Assembly: GCA_032433595.1 (NCBI GenBank)
Contig: JASWJB010000202.1
Coordinates: 1-64,000, forward strand
DNA: 64,000 bases
Origin: Conoideocrella luteorostrata
Lineage: Eukaryota > Ascomycota > Sordariomycetes > Hypocreales > Clavicipitaceae
Direction: 5' to 3'
Shown here: piece by piece, positions 21,831-33,731 of the stretch
Numbering within the stretch: position 1 is the first letter of the stretch
How the letters are laid out: each line of letters begins with the position of its first letter
Translations under genes and position numbers: made by a program
Notes under the pieces: generated by a model
The model's input: only the letters and a program-made list of their open reading frames with translations
Told to the model about the DNA's origin: nothing
The model's database searches: none

Positions 21831-24800
21831 TCATGTTTCGTATCTGAAGAAGCCTCTTATTTTCTTGGTCCAGCAGTTTACTGAATCAAAGATAGCAATT
21901 TCTGGAAATCTGTAAGCAATAGCCAGTAAGTAGGGTATATAGTCACGAACTCTCAGCCTTCCCAAGTTCTCATCTGCCTGTCCATCATCGTGAGGCGAGA
22001 GTAACAGGCCTGCCAAGTATTTCTTCGACTCCTGCACTTCCATGACTTGCTATCATATAATTAGAGGCGATAGCTAACTAGAATCAGAGTTACTTACCTG
22101 CTCGAATGAGTCACGCACGAAGAATCGCACAGTAGTTACCTTCTGTGTCTGCCCAATGCGGTGTATTCGCGCAAGGGCTTGTTCCTCGAGAGTTGGGTTC
22201 CTAGTTACTTAGCTCCACACCAACGAGATATAAGGGTCAGGCTTACCAATGAGGCTCCAGCAGATACGCCCTTGTTGCTACCGTCAAGGTGAGACTAAAG
22301 ACATTCAGTTATCTTGAAACCATAGAGACGTAAAGATACTATCGAAAGGGTTACTTACCCAGCCGCGCCGCACGATAGCGTTAACAGCATGACGCGAATA
22401 GATGAGTCAGTTTTGAACCTGTCCACGATATTATGTCGTTCCTTCTGAGGCACCTTTCCGTCAAACCGAATACTACTAAGGGAAGACTGCCGTAGGCCAG
22501 CTTCAACAATGTCGAGCGTTAGTCTCCAGGTTGAAAATACGATGCTGCGGCGAGTTAGTATTCATGATATTGGCTTATCAGAACTTGCGGGTAGGAAATT
22601 AGCAGATACCATTTCTCGTTCGGTGGTAGAGTTTGGATATCCGTGATGAGAGCTTCCACCTTGGAAGGCAGCTTGATGGATACTGTTTCCGCTAGCGGTT
22701 GTATTTCCGGTAAACTCGATTCAAGAGCGCTGCCGCTCGTGGAGACATGTGCCATGGGGCAACGGGGGTGGTGACCACATGTCACAGCTTGGACAGTCTT
22801 TTGCGTACAATCGCCGCATACAAATTTCAGACAGCTGAAAAACACAGGGTGATGTTGAGTTACAGCTGGGTCCTCTAACAATGTCTCTGTGATCTCCAAC
22901 GTCGACGAGCATTGCGAACAAACTAAATGCCCCATATCCCGCTGCACATTGAACGTGCTTTGCGCTATGGTAGTCCAGTTGTCAATTACTTGTGAATATT
23001 GCGATACTTTACCGTGTCTCGTGTGGTAATGTAGTCCCAAGTTACACACCAGCCGCAATGACTCAATTTGCTGCAAAACATTGACATACATGCCCGCCCT
23101 CGACGACTCGAATTCCCTTTGGAGAGCTTCATCAATGCTGATGATTGCTTGTTGGCGTAGCTTGTTGTACAAAGCTCGTTCGTCGTGGGTAAAGTCGACA
23201 GGACATTGCGTATCGTGACGGGGAGGAAGACTGACCGTTCCCTTGGCTCGCCTAAGCAGAAGACACGCCGAGAGACGTTTTAGTCTTTTGATGGCCTCCT
23301 GATACTCACCAGTCTTCCAAAGGCGAGAGATGTCAGTATCGAAGCATCTTCGATCGGTATAAGGATGGGCCCGAATGAACTTGAAGAGAGTCGCAAGGTC
23401 ACCGAGCCGGTTCTGGATTGGGGTGCCAGTAACAGCCCATCGAGACTTGGAAGAAAGTGCGCATATCGCCTGGGACATCTTTGAATTACCGTTTCGGATG
23501 AGATGTGCTGTGATTGTTTAGTCTAGTTCTACGCAGTTGTTGGGGAATACAATAGATTTACCTTCGTCAAGGATTACTCTTCTCCAACAGACAGAGAATA
23601 TGATTGAGTTTCCTGTACCTTTTACAGAGTTCCATTCGGCAGAAACCGTGTGATATGTTGTCAGCACAATGTTTAGACCATTAAGATCGTTGGTGGAACC
23701 CAATCGAGAATCTCGGTGATGCCGACGGCATGCCAGACGGCCTTCTATAACGTGCCTATACTGTTGTAAGCATATACTTGATCAGAGGAAAACCAGTACG
23801 AACTCAGATAGTTGCTCTTCCCATGTTCCAATAACTACTAAGTGTCAGAAATTCACCGCCTATGTGAGTTGTCAGTCGAAAATACAAACGTACGCGAGGG
23901 TGGCACTACTATCAGCGTCGCCGAAATGCTCAGCTCCTCCTCTTCGCCCTCATGCATGAGAGTGTTATAGCCGCCTATATCTGTTGCTACTAGCGATATC
24001 ATAGTTAAGGTCTTGCCGAGCCCCATCGGGTCTGCGACAATCCCTCCGTAACATTGTGGAGGTTCTTCGGATTGGTGGGCATTGGAGATTCGGTTCAAGA
24101 AACTATCTTGTCAGTAGCCGAAGGGGTTTGAGTCCCTGAGCGGGCGATTTGAGAAACATTAAACATACAATCTTCCTCGCTCCGTGTCCACAATCTCCCA
24201 AACGTCTGGCTTTTGATCGTGAAAAGCCCAGCCTCGTTCCCGTCGCAGCATGAACGTGAGGGCCTGTTTTTGATGTCTAAAGCACTTGGTCATCCTGGAG
24301 ATCGAGCAGATTACTTGGAAGTGGGAGCTCACCTTCTGAGTTCTCGGTTTATAGCTACGGGCTGAGGAGCTTCTTCCAGATCTTCGTGACTGCTCAACAT
24401 ATCCAGCAAGTCGGGCTGGTCGGTTATGGTTTCTAGTTGAAGAGCTTTAGGTCCCTGGTCTATAACTTCAGAAACAAGAAGGCAAGACGCAATATCATCC
24501 GACGAAAGCCGATGAGGATTGTAATATTTGGCTTCAAGGTGGCTGTCGCGAGGATCTTGCAGGTATATTTGGTATTGCTCGAACCATGTCCCGATTTCAT
24601 CGAAAAGCTCCGAAGGGCCATATACAGTAATCTCCAAGAAGCATGGGAGCATCATGGAGATTCGTGTAGTCTTTTTTGTTTCAGAAGTCTGGGAATCATC
24701 TATGGTGCATGAAATATAGAGATTTAAGGTTTTCTCGTCGAGAAGCCCTTGAATCATTTGTCCATGCTCTGACAAGATCTGACCAGACACGCCTGGGTAG

Positions 24801-25610
24801 TCTTTAGCGGAGAAATTATTTGAGGAGTCTAATTGAACTTCGAATGGCGACGATAGAGTATGGGTTGCATCTTTTCGATCGCATCTACCAGAGATTGATG
24901 GAACCTATGGAGTCAGTCTTAACGAGAGAGATTCAGCTTTCATATCTGCGTACCATGCCAAAGCACACGATTGTGGATATTCCTTCATCAGAAGTCAACT
25001 GGACTGTTGAAGATACAGCACGGGAATTATTGTCCTTGGTCATCGTGCTATCGCACCACTGGAGTGACGGGAGGGTGTCTCTGGAAGATGGTTCTTGCCA
25101 TTGGTAGTGGCTGGAAGAGTGTTGAGCTTCAGCAACCGGAGATTGCTGACAAGACGCTGAAGCAAATAGTGAGAAGTGATCCCGAACTGGTTCTGGGGGA
25201 ATCGGAAATTTTAAAATCGCAGCTGGTATATGAAAGTTCGAGGACGGTGGATTCGTTGAGGACGTGACGAAAGCTCCTGATAGAGATTGATCGGCAACAT
25301 TCGGTTGGTGAAAATAGCCCTGAGTTTGACTAACTAGTGCGCTCTCTGACTGCAAACTGTAACTATCCCGGTTGCTGTTATGATGGGATGTTATCGTTGC
25401 ACCAATGTCCGTATACGCACTGGAATTTGGGTATTGTGTTGTTGAACGAACGTGGGATACGGGAGCATGATAAAATTGCACATGAGGCTCGTCAGCTGTC
25501 TGATATCCAGAGAATGATTGTCGATACCCATCATCTTGAGTCTGTTCTTCGATTTCTGCGTGCAATCGTCGTCGTTTGGGTGCGTGGTCCAGTATCTGCG
25601 CTAGGTCCAT
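21831..25610 (-). CDS. SNF2-family helicase, Rad5/HLTF-like
   Basis: Eleven exons read in phase to about 1081 aa: 24954-25610, 24333-24904, 24169-24294, 23894-24102, 23804-23837, 23562-23755, 22610-23507, 22359-22544, 22247-22294, 22098-22200, 21831-22049. The N-terminus is low-complexity and Ser/Gln-rich. The Walker A region is DPMGLGKTLTMISL (near residue 480). The DEAH box (RRVILDEAHLIRNG) is split by an intron and is followed by RWAVTGTPIQNRLGDL. A Cys/His-rich insert between the helicase lobes (VCSQCSS...FVCGDC...CGHHPRCPM) has the spacing of a degenerate RING finger, as in Rad5, Rad16 and HLTF. The C-terminal lobe has IVFSTWRLTLDIVEAGL, LTLSCGAAGLTL and ARIHRIGQTQKV. It should be a DNA-dependent ATPase acting on chromatin or stalled forks, perhaps with E3 ligase activity. 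The last exon end is uncertain; another splice near 21900 is possible. Confidence 0.85.
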
Positions 25611-26113
25611 CTTCCCACGACTATGCTCGTCTTCACACAGTCCAGGTCTTAGTCTTTGCAGCGAGTTGGCGAGCGAAGGAGTACTAGCTTGTTATTTTAG
25701 GCTTCTATATGACATGCTCTGGTAGAATCGAGCTTCAGCTTTGTGAGGCGGAGTATCGGCAGGGGGGCAATGAGACTCACCAGGCATCCAGAGCCAATAG
25801 GCACAGCTATCGGCAAGACAGACGGTCAACACTGAGTTCGCTCAGGTGTACAGCCCCGTGGCGCGGTTGAGGCTTGACACTTATCTGACTGGTTGATTGG
25901 AAAAGGATCCCCGCAAGAACGTCAATTCGAGTACATTTTGTGGTGGCTGTGTGCTCATCGCCGCCAATATGCGCACCAGAGGCTCTAAATCTCGCCAATG
26001 TCTACGAAGCACCTCCCGCGTCAATTAAATGCAGTTCTTACTCCTAGAATCTCTATGATCTGTTGACCACCAGGCATACACAGAATCTTAGCCGCGCAAC
26101 AGACTCGATTAAG
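25611..26113. promoter_or_regulatory. Divergent promoter region, SNF2 helicase / STAND gene
   Basis: About 500 bases separate the ATG codons of two divergent genes, so both core promoters should lie here. No obvious regulatory motif was picked out by eye. Confidence 0.55.
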
Positions 26114-29100
26114 ATGCCACTCGCACCAGCAGTTTCAGCTCTTGCAAGACAAACCATCAGGGTTGCATATGATGAGCTTGACCGCACAATCAACTTAGCA
26201 GACAAAAGAGATTTTCAGAATACGACTGTTCAGCATGTACGGAAGGCTGCGCTTGAAATCGAGAATCAACTTGCAGCAAGACAATCACTTCGTAACATGC
26301 GCCGTCTTATGCCTTTATTCCGAGGGCTTGAACACTATTCAAAAGTTGCCAATATTCTATGCAACGGTACACCGTATCTGCCGTGGATATGGGCACCAAT
26401 CACTCTCATTCTACGAGTAGCATCTGAGTATGTCGAGGCTTTCGAACAAATAATCAAGGGCTACTCTAGCATTTCTGAATCACTTAAGAGGTTCGAGATT
26501 CTTAGCGATGCCTTTATTGGACAGATAGAGTTCCAGAATACGTTGGCTGTTTTTTACGCCGATATCCTTACGTTCCATAAACATGCCTACAAGTTTGTTC
26601 GACGGAGTGGTAAGTCTCAATCACATCTCAAGGGCTACTCCATCTAATGTTATCCAGGCTGGAAGCTAATGTTTCTTACATCATGGGGGCGATTCGAGAG
26701 AAGGTTTAATAACATCCTTGAAGACTTGAAGCAACATGGCTCCTTGATTGATCAGGAGGCAAATGCCCGCGACATTGCTGAAGCAAGAAAGATGCGCGAA
26801 GATATTCGAACATGGAGAGAAGAGAGCCAAAGCCAGGTCCGCCAAGAGGAAATTGAGCAAAACGCGAAGCAGTACGAAGCTATCACGTCGTGGCTAAACA
26901 TTAGTGAATCTGATCAGCTGAACATCTTTGATTCGATATCATCGGAAGCAGCAGAGTACGAAGGAACTTGTGGATGGATCTTGAGGAATCCAAAGGTCCG
27001 TTCTTGGGCTGATAGTATACCGGACACACCTACCCTTTGGTTGAAGGGGTCGGCAGGAACTGGGAAAAGTGTTCTGTGTACCCAACTCATCAACTTCATG
27101 AAAAGATCGAAGTTCGTCATACACCACTTCTGCACCTATCTATATACAACGTCGACCATGTATGAGCAGATCATAAGGTCCTTGCTTCTGCAACTTCTTC
27201 GAAAAGACGGCGATCTGGTTGCTCACATGTACAAGGCATATGTCTTGGAAAAGAAGTCACCTACAGCTCAAGCGCTAGAGCAAATCTTACGGACGCTTCT
27301 TGCAAGCATGTCAAGTGAGACTAATCAGGTAGAATATATCTGGATTGTCATTGATGGACTAGATGAGTGTGAGGCAGATAAACAGACACGTCTGATACGT
27401 CTCATCAACCAGGTCACATCCAAGCACCCCTTGCCTGGCAGTACTGCCTGCAAGGTTCTGATCTCAAGCCGTGCTCCATCAAACTCACTGGAGCGCCTTC
27501 GCAACAAGCAAGCCATTTACCTCAATGAAGAGAAAGATCATTTGTATATGGCAATACACCAATATGTTGGTCAAAGACTGATCATATTGGGCGACAAACT
27601 CCGCCAGCTCGGCATGGAACATGAAGAAACCAAGCGCATTCAGACGGCTATTGCGACGAAAGCTGACGGTAAGTATGCTCCGCCACGCAAGGTTGAGAGG
27701 CATATTAGCTCATTTCTTCAAGGCATGTTTCTCTATGCTCGACTCGTCGTGGATTATCTTGCCAGCAACATATTTTTTAGTGCTGAGGAAATCAAGACAT
27801 CAGTGGAACGGCTGCCTCGGAAACTCACTGATTTGTACGTTTCCAATTACTCTTTGGAAACTTCTCCGGTACTAATTTTCCCGCTAGCTACCAGAAGATT
27901 CTGACGCAAATCCTAATTCACTTAGATCCTCGGTCCGTGGATCGCATTAGATGCGTTCTTGGCTGGGTTGCGTTTGCCAAACGCCCACTCCGAAAGTTCG
28001 AATTACTCTCTGCAATTACCTTCAGTTATGGTGATCCTGAAATTGCCCTTTTGGCGCCCCAGTACATCTTGGATGTCTGTGGGCCTCTCATTGAAGAAAG
28101 ACACGATTCGGTGTTGGCCTTCATCCACATTTCCGTGAAAGAGTAGGTGTTAAGCATTAAGCAGATAAACATAGGTTATTAAACAAAACGCAGATTCCTC
28201 CAGACCCCAGGACGGACCATCGTTATTCACGAGCAACAAACCCTTCACGAGCACGGAAAAGCTACTATTATTTGTCTTCTTTCTGGGTTGAATGTGTTTG
28301 AAAAGACGTATAATGAAATGGAAAAATTTCTTCGGGTAGCCAAAGGCCTTCATGGCTTTCATGTCTACGCTACCGAGTTTTGGACCGAGTACGTGCTTTC
28401 TTTTGCTGTCTCGAATGATACGATCAATACGTCATCACCCCCATCTCTGATTACACTTGCTTGCCAATTGGCAGATGAGCTCCAGGAATTAGATCCTGCA
28501 GTCTTGGGTGAATCCAAATCAGAAACTAGCTTGGTAGATGAGCGACTGTTATCTCTGCAACGACATATGGTTCTTCAGAGGCATGTGGAAAGAGCTTTGA
28601 GGGCGAGGTCTCTGAAGAGTCTTGAGTCCCGGATCTTGCAAGCCCAAGGTGAGTAGTGTATCACAATTGAGTAATGTTGAATGTATATTTACCTCTTGCT
28701 CAGGCTCTGAATGGAGCCATGTGCGCTCGAAACCTCCGCTTATCTCCGAGAGGATCACCCTGATGCTTGAATCGTACCAAACTGTTGTCAGTTCATTGCT
28801 GGGTCGAAGTCACTACCCCAGTCTTTCTGCCAACGAACTGGAATTGTTCAAAATTCACTTTGGGGCTGCTGCCTTCACATGTCGACTAAGTTCCTGTCCG
28901 CGGACAACTTTAGGCTTTGAGACTGAGATACTCCGTTCGGAGCACGAAATGTCCCACGTTCGATGCTTTCGGTGTACGGTTTCCAATTGTCAGTACCCTC
29001 CATTCGTATCAGCCCGGGCTCTAAAGACCCACATGAGTAAATATCACGCTCCGGCTACTGTTCGAAAAGCGATACGTACAGTTGCATCAGGGTCTGGGAA

Positions 29101-29411
29101 TCAAGGTATAAATGCAGGCACGCATGTGCGTCACGAGCAGCATCAGCTCCAACCGCCTACTCGTCCACCCACGCCCGGCAAAATATCCTCCATAGTAAGT
29201 TTGAATGCCAGGCTAAGGATACTTGTACCTGGGCGCGCGCCTGCAATGTTGACCCAATACTAATGAATATACGTAGTCGTCACCAGCTATATCTAGAATT
29301 GTAAGGGAGATAGACTCTACGTCTGACGACGCTTTTCCATCTAGACTTCAAATTATTGAGGCACTCGTTCCTCGACCCTATCACCGAGTCAAGCAAATTT
29401 CCTACCAGTAG
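26114..29411 (+). CDS. STAND (NACHT) NTPase with C-terminal C2H2 fingers
   Basis: NLR-like signalling NTPase; fungal relatives act in non-self recognition and regulated cell death, though most have no tested role. Exons 26114-26609, 26658-27834, 27888-28142, 28194-28648, 28704-29194 and 29277-29411 give 1002 aa, all in phase. The frame extends upstream to a TTG; the first ATG is at 26114. Residues 1-165 match the fungal STAND N-terminal domain DUF7708 (YSKVANILCNGTPYLPWIW). NACHT follows: Walker A GSAGTGKSVLC near residue 297 and Walker B IWIVIDGLDECE near 395, then a winged-helix-like region (LGWVAFAKRPLRKFEL). Near residue 850 lie Cys/His fingers (FTCRLSSCPR, CTVSNCQYPPF, LKTHMSKYH). There are no WD40, ankyrin or TPR repeats. 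The stop at 29409-29411 is followed by an out-of-frame finger, so the C-terminus may be truncated. Confidence 0.85.
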
Positions 29412-29428
29412 GCGTCAAGTGTGCCTAG

Positions 29429-29530
29429 TTACCACGCATCCGCTGTCTCGACTGCGTGAACAAGATCTACACCCCCGGCCAAGAAATGACGGTTGGTAAG
29501 TTTGGAGCTCATTTGAAGTGGTCTGGTCAT
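29429..29530 (+). pseudogene. Out-of-frame C2H2 finger remnant of the STAND gene
   Basis: Eighteen bases after the STAND stop codon, a different frame opens after a TAG and reads IRCLDCVNKIYTPG followed by GKFGAHLKWSGHRDKVRAR: a Cys-x2-Cys...His-x5-His unit of the kind I recall ending other fungal NACHT/C2H2 proteins. No ATG starts it, and the only local donor/acceptor pair would make a 21-nt intron, too short to splice. The 23-nt gap between the last STAND codon and this unit is not a multiple of three. It looks like the original C-terminus, detached by a small indel plus a stop. Confidence 0.5.
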
Positions 29531-29720
29531 CGGGACAAGGTCAGAGCTCGGCCAGCCGCACAAACCAGTGGTGGAGCATCAGGGTCATGGATCCGGCCAC
29601 GAAATGCTTGCGAAAATATCACCTTATTGAAACCCTTTCGATTTCGGGAGAATCGCTCTACCCTAAAAAGCAACTTGGTCCCTGCAAATCTAGCGCAATT
29701 CGGGCCGATCCCACGACTGA

Positions 29721-30239
29721 ATGACGGGCGAGACTTTCATCTACCCCCGAAAACTCCGGATCATCGAACCGCTGATTGTAGGCGATAAATATCTCGCACA
29801 CGAGACGGATGAACGAGGAGAGATGAAAGTGCAGTTCAGGGGCGAAGTAAATGGAGGCAGGGAGTATAGATGCCAGACCTTTTTTATACGTAACAGAGCG
29901 TATAAGCTATTTATGTCCTCGTCAGAGTGTGCTAAGGTGCTGGTATACCAAAACTCAAACATACTTTTCCATGAAAATAAACCCCTTTTCCAACTTCTTA
30001 TTAGTCCACTTGAACAGGTTAATCTTCTCTCTGACGAGAGTTCAGCATCGGATCTTTTTACGAGAGGAGAGAATCCATCCCTCGTCACCGCCAAGTCCGC
30101 GTTCCGTTGCTTTGGAAGTCGTATAATCGTCAGCGACCGCAAAGTCCGGTATGATTATTGGGAGACTAAAGCTAGGGAGCAAGAATTGGCGCAGGATAAT
30201 ATTATTAACGAGCTTAATCTTAGTTTTGAGGATAACTAG
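29721..30239 (+). CDS. Short RSC7/Swp82-like protein (possible fragment)
   Basis: A 172-aa open frame whose body resembles the CRC-subunit domain of RSC7 (Npl6) and Swp82, accessory subunits of the RSC and SWI/SNF remodellers. Diagnostic stretches in order are DERGEMKVQFRGEVNGGREY, YKLFMSSSECAKVL, LVTAKSAFRCFGSRIIVSDR and YDYWETKAREQ. Family members are normally several hundred residues long, with N-terminal extensions that are absent here. Nothing upstream in 29530-29720 forms a convincing 5' exon. It may be a truncated paralogue, a relic, or a genuine minimal protein. Its position beside a SNF2-family helicase and a STAND gene is suggestive but proves nothing. The family call is from recalled sequence patterns. 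Confidence 0.55.
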   Translation: MTGETFIYPRKLRIIEPLIVGDKYLAHETDERGEMKVQFRGEVNGGREYRCQTFFIRNRAYKLFMSSSECAKVLVYQNSNILFHENKPLFQLLISPLEQVNLLSDESSASDLFTRGENPSLVTAKSAFRCFGSRIIVSDRKVRYDYWETKAREQELAQDNIINELNLSFEDN

Positions 30240-30945
30240 AGTCAGAAAAGTAAATATGTAGTGCCCGTTATATATGGGCCATGCTAAACCAATGTTACCC
30301 ACATCATATTTCTTTCTATGTGATCGAGCTGGGGATGTATTTGCCTTAGCGATCGATGAAAAAAATTAAAAAATTGGCTCGAGCACCATCACTCAACCGC
30401 TATCATGTCGATTTTCTCCATGTGCAAGCTTGGGAAACCTGCATACAGCACGAGCGCCTTGGGCATCCAAACCTCGAAGATAACAGGACTCGGCCATAAA
30501 TAAAGCATACGGAAGGCGACCTACACGGGTCCTTTACAGACAGAACAAGGCCATTTGCGCAGGAGCTGGCGAACGATCCTGATCCGCAGCTTTGTAGTAG
30601 CGGAAGCCTAGATCCGAGTCCCAATGTGACTTGTTGACAGAATGAATATTTGACCTAGCCGAGGCCACAGTTGCCCGTACTTCCTACCAGTCGCGGCGTT
30701 GGCTAACGAGTTAAATAGTGTATTTCGAAGCTCTGGATTCGCGTCGTACATACTTTGAGCAATTGATGTCAGTGCAAATCGCGATGGAAGGGCTTCATCA
30801 GCCTAAATTTTCGGTTCTTGATTACCGGAATAGTAACATGCCGTTGTGTAGTCTTTAACTACGGAATAGTAGTCATCTTAAAACAATGAAGTATGTCTGC
30901 GGCAAGGACACAGTGGATACAACACCTATGAAAAACCAGTCAGTG

Positions 30946-30955
30946 TACTCCGTAC
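30946..30955. repeat. Dispersed motif TACTCCGTAC, copy 2
   Basis: Ten-base form of the recurring motif, about 400 bases before the regulator ATG. Confidence 0.6.
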
Positions 30956-31083
30956 TCGGGACTTCGTACCCGCCTTCCAAGCTACCTATAAATTACACCA
31001 CCAACTAGTCACACGTTAGTGTTACTCCACGCGTTGACTACTCCACTGACCCAACTCGGCGTAGTCGCAAACTTATGCTTAGT

Positions 31084-31104
31084 ATTTCGCATTTCGCATT
31101 TCGC
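31084..31104. repeat. ATTTCGC tandem repeat, three perfect units
   Basis: Three exact 7-base units lie about 255 bases upstream of the regulator start codon. They could be a protein-binding array or a simple slippage product. Confidence 0.75.
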
Positions 31105-31357
31105 CTTTCACAGACCTCTCGCCCGCTCGACTCGTCGAGATTTGCATGATTGTGAGTAAGTCAAGCGCATCACAGTCTTACCTCATGATTACCATTCCCC
31201 ATAGTAACGCTCTGTGCCGGACCCAGTCTAGTCACAGTCATGGTCTTGGTTGTCAACGGTGCTCATCCACACCCAACAGCCGACCGCTCACGTCTCGCTC
31301 TCTCTTCACGGGAGCCGCAAAGGAAGCACACACCGAGGCCGGTAATGAAATGCCGTC

Positions 31358-33731
31358 ATGTCCACCGCGCTCTCAGATAACTCGGCGCCGGCGCGAAAAG
31401 TCAAATTCGTGGCATCGGATCCGAGCCGGGGAGGATTGCCTGTGAAGCGCAAGCAGGTGCAGCAAGCCTGCGCAGCTTGCCGCCGCAAAAAGGTTGGTTT
31501 AATGTCAATTCATTGGTCTCTTGTTGAAGTCCCAATGGTTTACTCTGATTGTAATATACAGCTTTGCTAACCACTACCAACCTTCGTTGGATGCGTCCTA
31601 CAGCGACGATGCACCCACGCGGAAGCTTCTCACGAAGAGTCCTTTGTGGAAGATCAAAGAGGGCACGATTCATCACCCTCGCAAGCTTCGTATGTTATCC
31701 ATACTTTCCTCATCAATCTTCTCCAATTGCTTTCTGTTGTTTTATTCTTTTGACTTTATGCTGTAAAGTTCAGCGTTTGCTGATAACTGCTGCTTAGCCC
31801 GTCTACTTTACCTCCCGTCGGAACACCACGGATGAGAACTGCCATGATGCGCGAGGATGGAGTTGTGCATCCTCCACAAGCCACACTTTCTCCATATGGA
31901 AGCCATCATGTTCCAGACAGTAATAACAATTTAACACCAAATGGTTCAAGCGATGGCATCAAGCAGCAATCGTCTCGTTTTGTGGGTGACCTTAATCCAG
32001 AAGGCATGTTTCTCGAAGCCACTGCGTCCGCCTCTGCTGGAGCCTCATCTCAAAAGGGAGACGTCGGCATCTGGTTATCCTCCGGCGCTTTTGGTGGCGT
32101 TGGCCAGTCATCTCAATTTATTACCTCGCGGCCGCCTCCAATGATGGATCGTTTTCTGCTGCCGTTCGTCAAGGAGCATTGCCTCTCGTGTCTTCCTCCC
32201 CCCGAAGATTTTGCTCGTCTCAGGAACGCCTACATACAAAAAGTTCATCCTATATTCCCCGTAATTCCCATAAGCGACATTGACAACAACCTCGATCATC
32301 CATGCAACGTGGTCCTTCGTCAGCTTGTTTGTCTGGCAGCCGCAGCTGACCCCGAGCTGACTGAACATTTCCGTCTACAAAATCGCGACCCCGGTTTGCT
32401 TTCGCCCCAAGACTTTTCCCAATCTCTGTCCTCATCTGTGCGGGCCATTCTGGAAACCAGTCTCATTACAGATCGGATCTTGCATATTCAGGCATTGATC
32501 ATGCTCTCTCTATATACGCAGCCAACTTGTGCAGAGGAGTCTGACCTACCCGCCCAGCTTGGTGGTCGTGCTGTTCACCACATCCAAACCCTCGGATTGC
32601 ACCTACTGCGGTACGATGCGCCAAATTGTGATGACCTTGAAAATTTGTTTTGCTGTGTATGGGCGTTGGACCGTATAAATGCAGCTCAGTACGGCCGACC
32701 TTGCCTTATTCATGAATGTGATATCGGCGCCGACTTGGAGGCTTGTATCAGCAAACGGACCCCTTGTTTTCGTCTATTCTTGTCTGTTGTACAGTGTCTG
32801 GACCGAGTTGTCGAGCTGTATCGGCCGGGCCCGAGTGCAGAAGCTTCTAGCAAAAACAAATTTACGTATATCGACCTTCCCGTACTAGAGGCGATGATCG
32901 TCAATGCCAACGCACTCAAGGTGCCTTCCTCGCTCATTGGTGAGCAATTCCCTTCCTCGTTTTCCTCCCCCCCCCCCCCACCTCCAATATACTCTTGTTA
33001 AATGTGAACGTCTTCTGATATTCTTAGCAGCAACCATTGAAACCTTCTATCACGCCGTCATCATTCTCTCCTGCAGGCTTCCTCGCCCTGGAACCGCGCC
33101 TGCTGCTTCCACATTACCTCCACCGTCTGCAAATGCCAGGCGATCGCTCGCCGCAGAGCGTATAGCCTGTGCTGTACCGAGAGACCACTTAAGTCCCGTG
33201 CCACTTGTTCCATACGCCGTCTCTTTGGCATTGAGCGTAGAATATCGGAAAATGCGACACAGCAGACTCCCCATGTTTCGCGCCAGAGCAATGAGTTCAT
33301 TCAAACGCAACTACGAAATGCTACGGAAATACAGTGACCATTTTTGGAGCGCCAACGTTGTAGCTGGCTTGGGCGAGCGTGTACTTAGGGAGATGGAACG
33401 GGCAGCCACGTCTTTGACAACGAGAGAAGCCAGTCCTTTCCCAGCAGATGCGAGATCTCGATCAACATCAGCAGGTGTACAAGCTGCCAATGTGCATCTC
33501 CAGCAGAACGACATGCTTACGGCCAACCCTGCTGCCATCACGTCTTCTATTGGCATGGACAATACTGTCGACTTTTCGCTTATTGACGCCATTTCTGGTC
33601 AGGACGTCTTTGGGCATATCGATCCGAGCTTCAACTTGGATGCTGTGGAAGATGCTCTTGAGGCTAATCTGGATATTGGATTGCCACTTAATTGGGGCGA
33701 TTGGGGTCAGTTCGATGTCCAAGCACCCTAG
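31358..33731 (+). CDS. Fungal-specific transcription factor with half Zn2Cys6 motif
   Basis: Exons 31358-31492, 31604-31689, 31798-32939 and 33031-33731 give 687 aa in phase. The DNA-binding end reads KRKQVQQACAACRRKKRRCT across the first splice: Cys-x2-Cys-x6-Cys, the first half of a binuclear zinc cluster. The usual second Cys triplet is missing; His/Glu/Asp/Ser-rich sequence follows (THAEASHEESFVEDQRGHDS). The middle region (LRNAYIQKVHPIFPVIPISD, RQLVCLAAAADPEL, HHIQTLGLHLLRYD) matches the fungal-specific transcription factor domain. The C-terminus is acidic and ends with NWGDWGQFDV, a possible activation segment. The last intron has a long C tract and a TTAG/CAG double acceptor, so isoforms differing by one residue are possible. 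Target genes are unknown. Confidence 0.82.

Larger units (their letters stand above)
30240..31357. other. Intergenic upstream of Zn-cluster regulator
   Basis: Probable promoter of the regulator at 31358. It contains one dispersed 9-mer and a three-copy ATTTCGC tandem repeat (listed separately). No gene seen. Confidence 0.55.

Noticed and set aside
29408..29428. Intron joining the STAND frame to the downstream zinc finger
   Set aside because: The only GT...AG pair would be 21 nt long, below the size fungal spliceosomes use.
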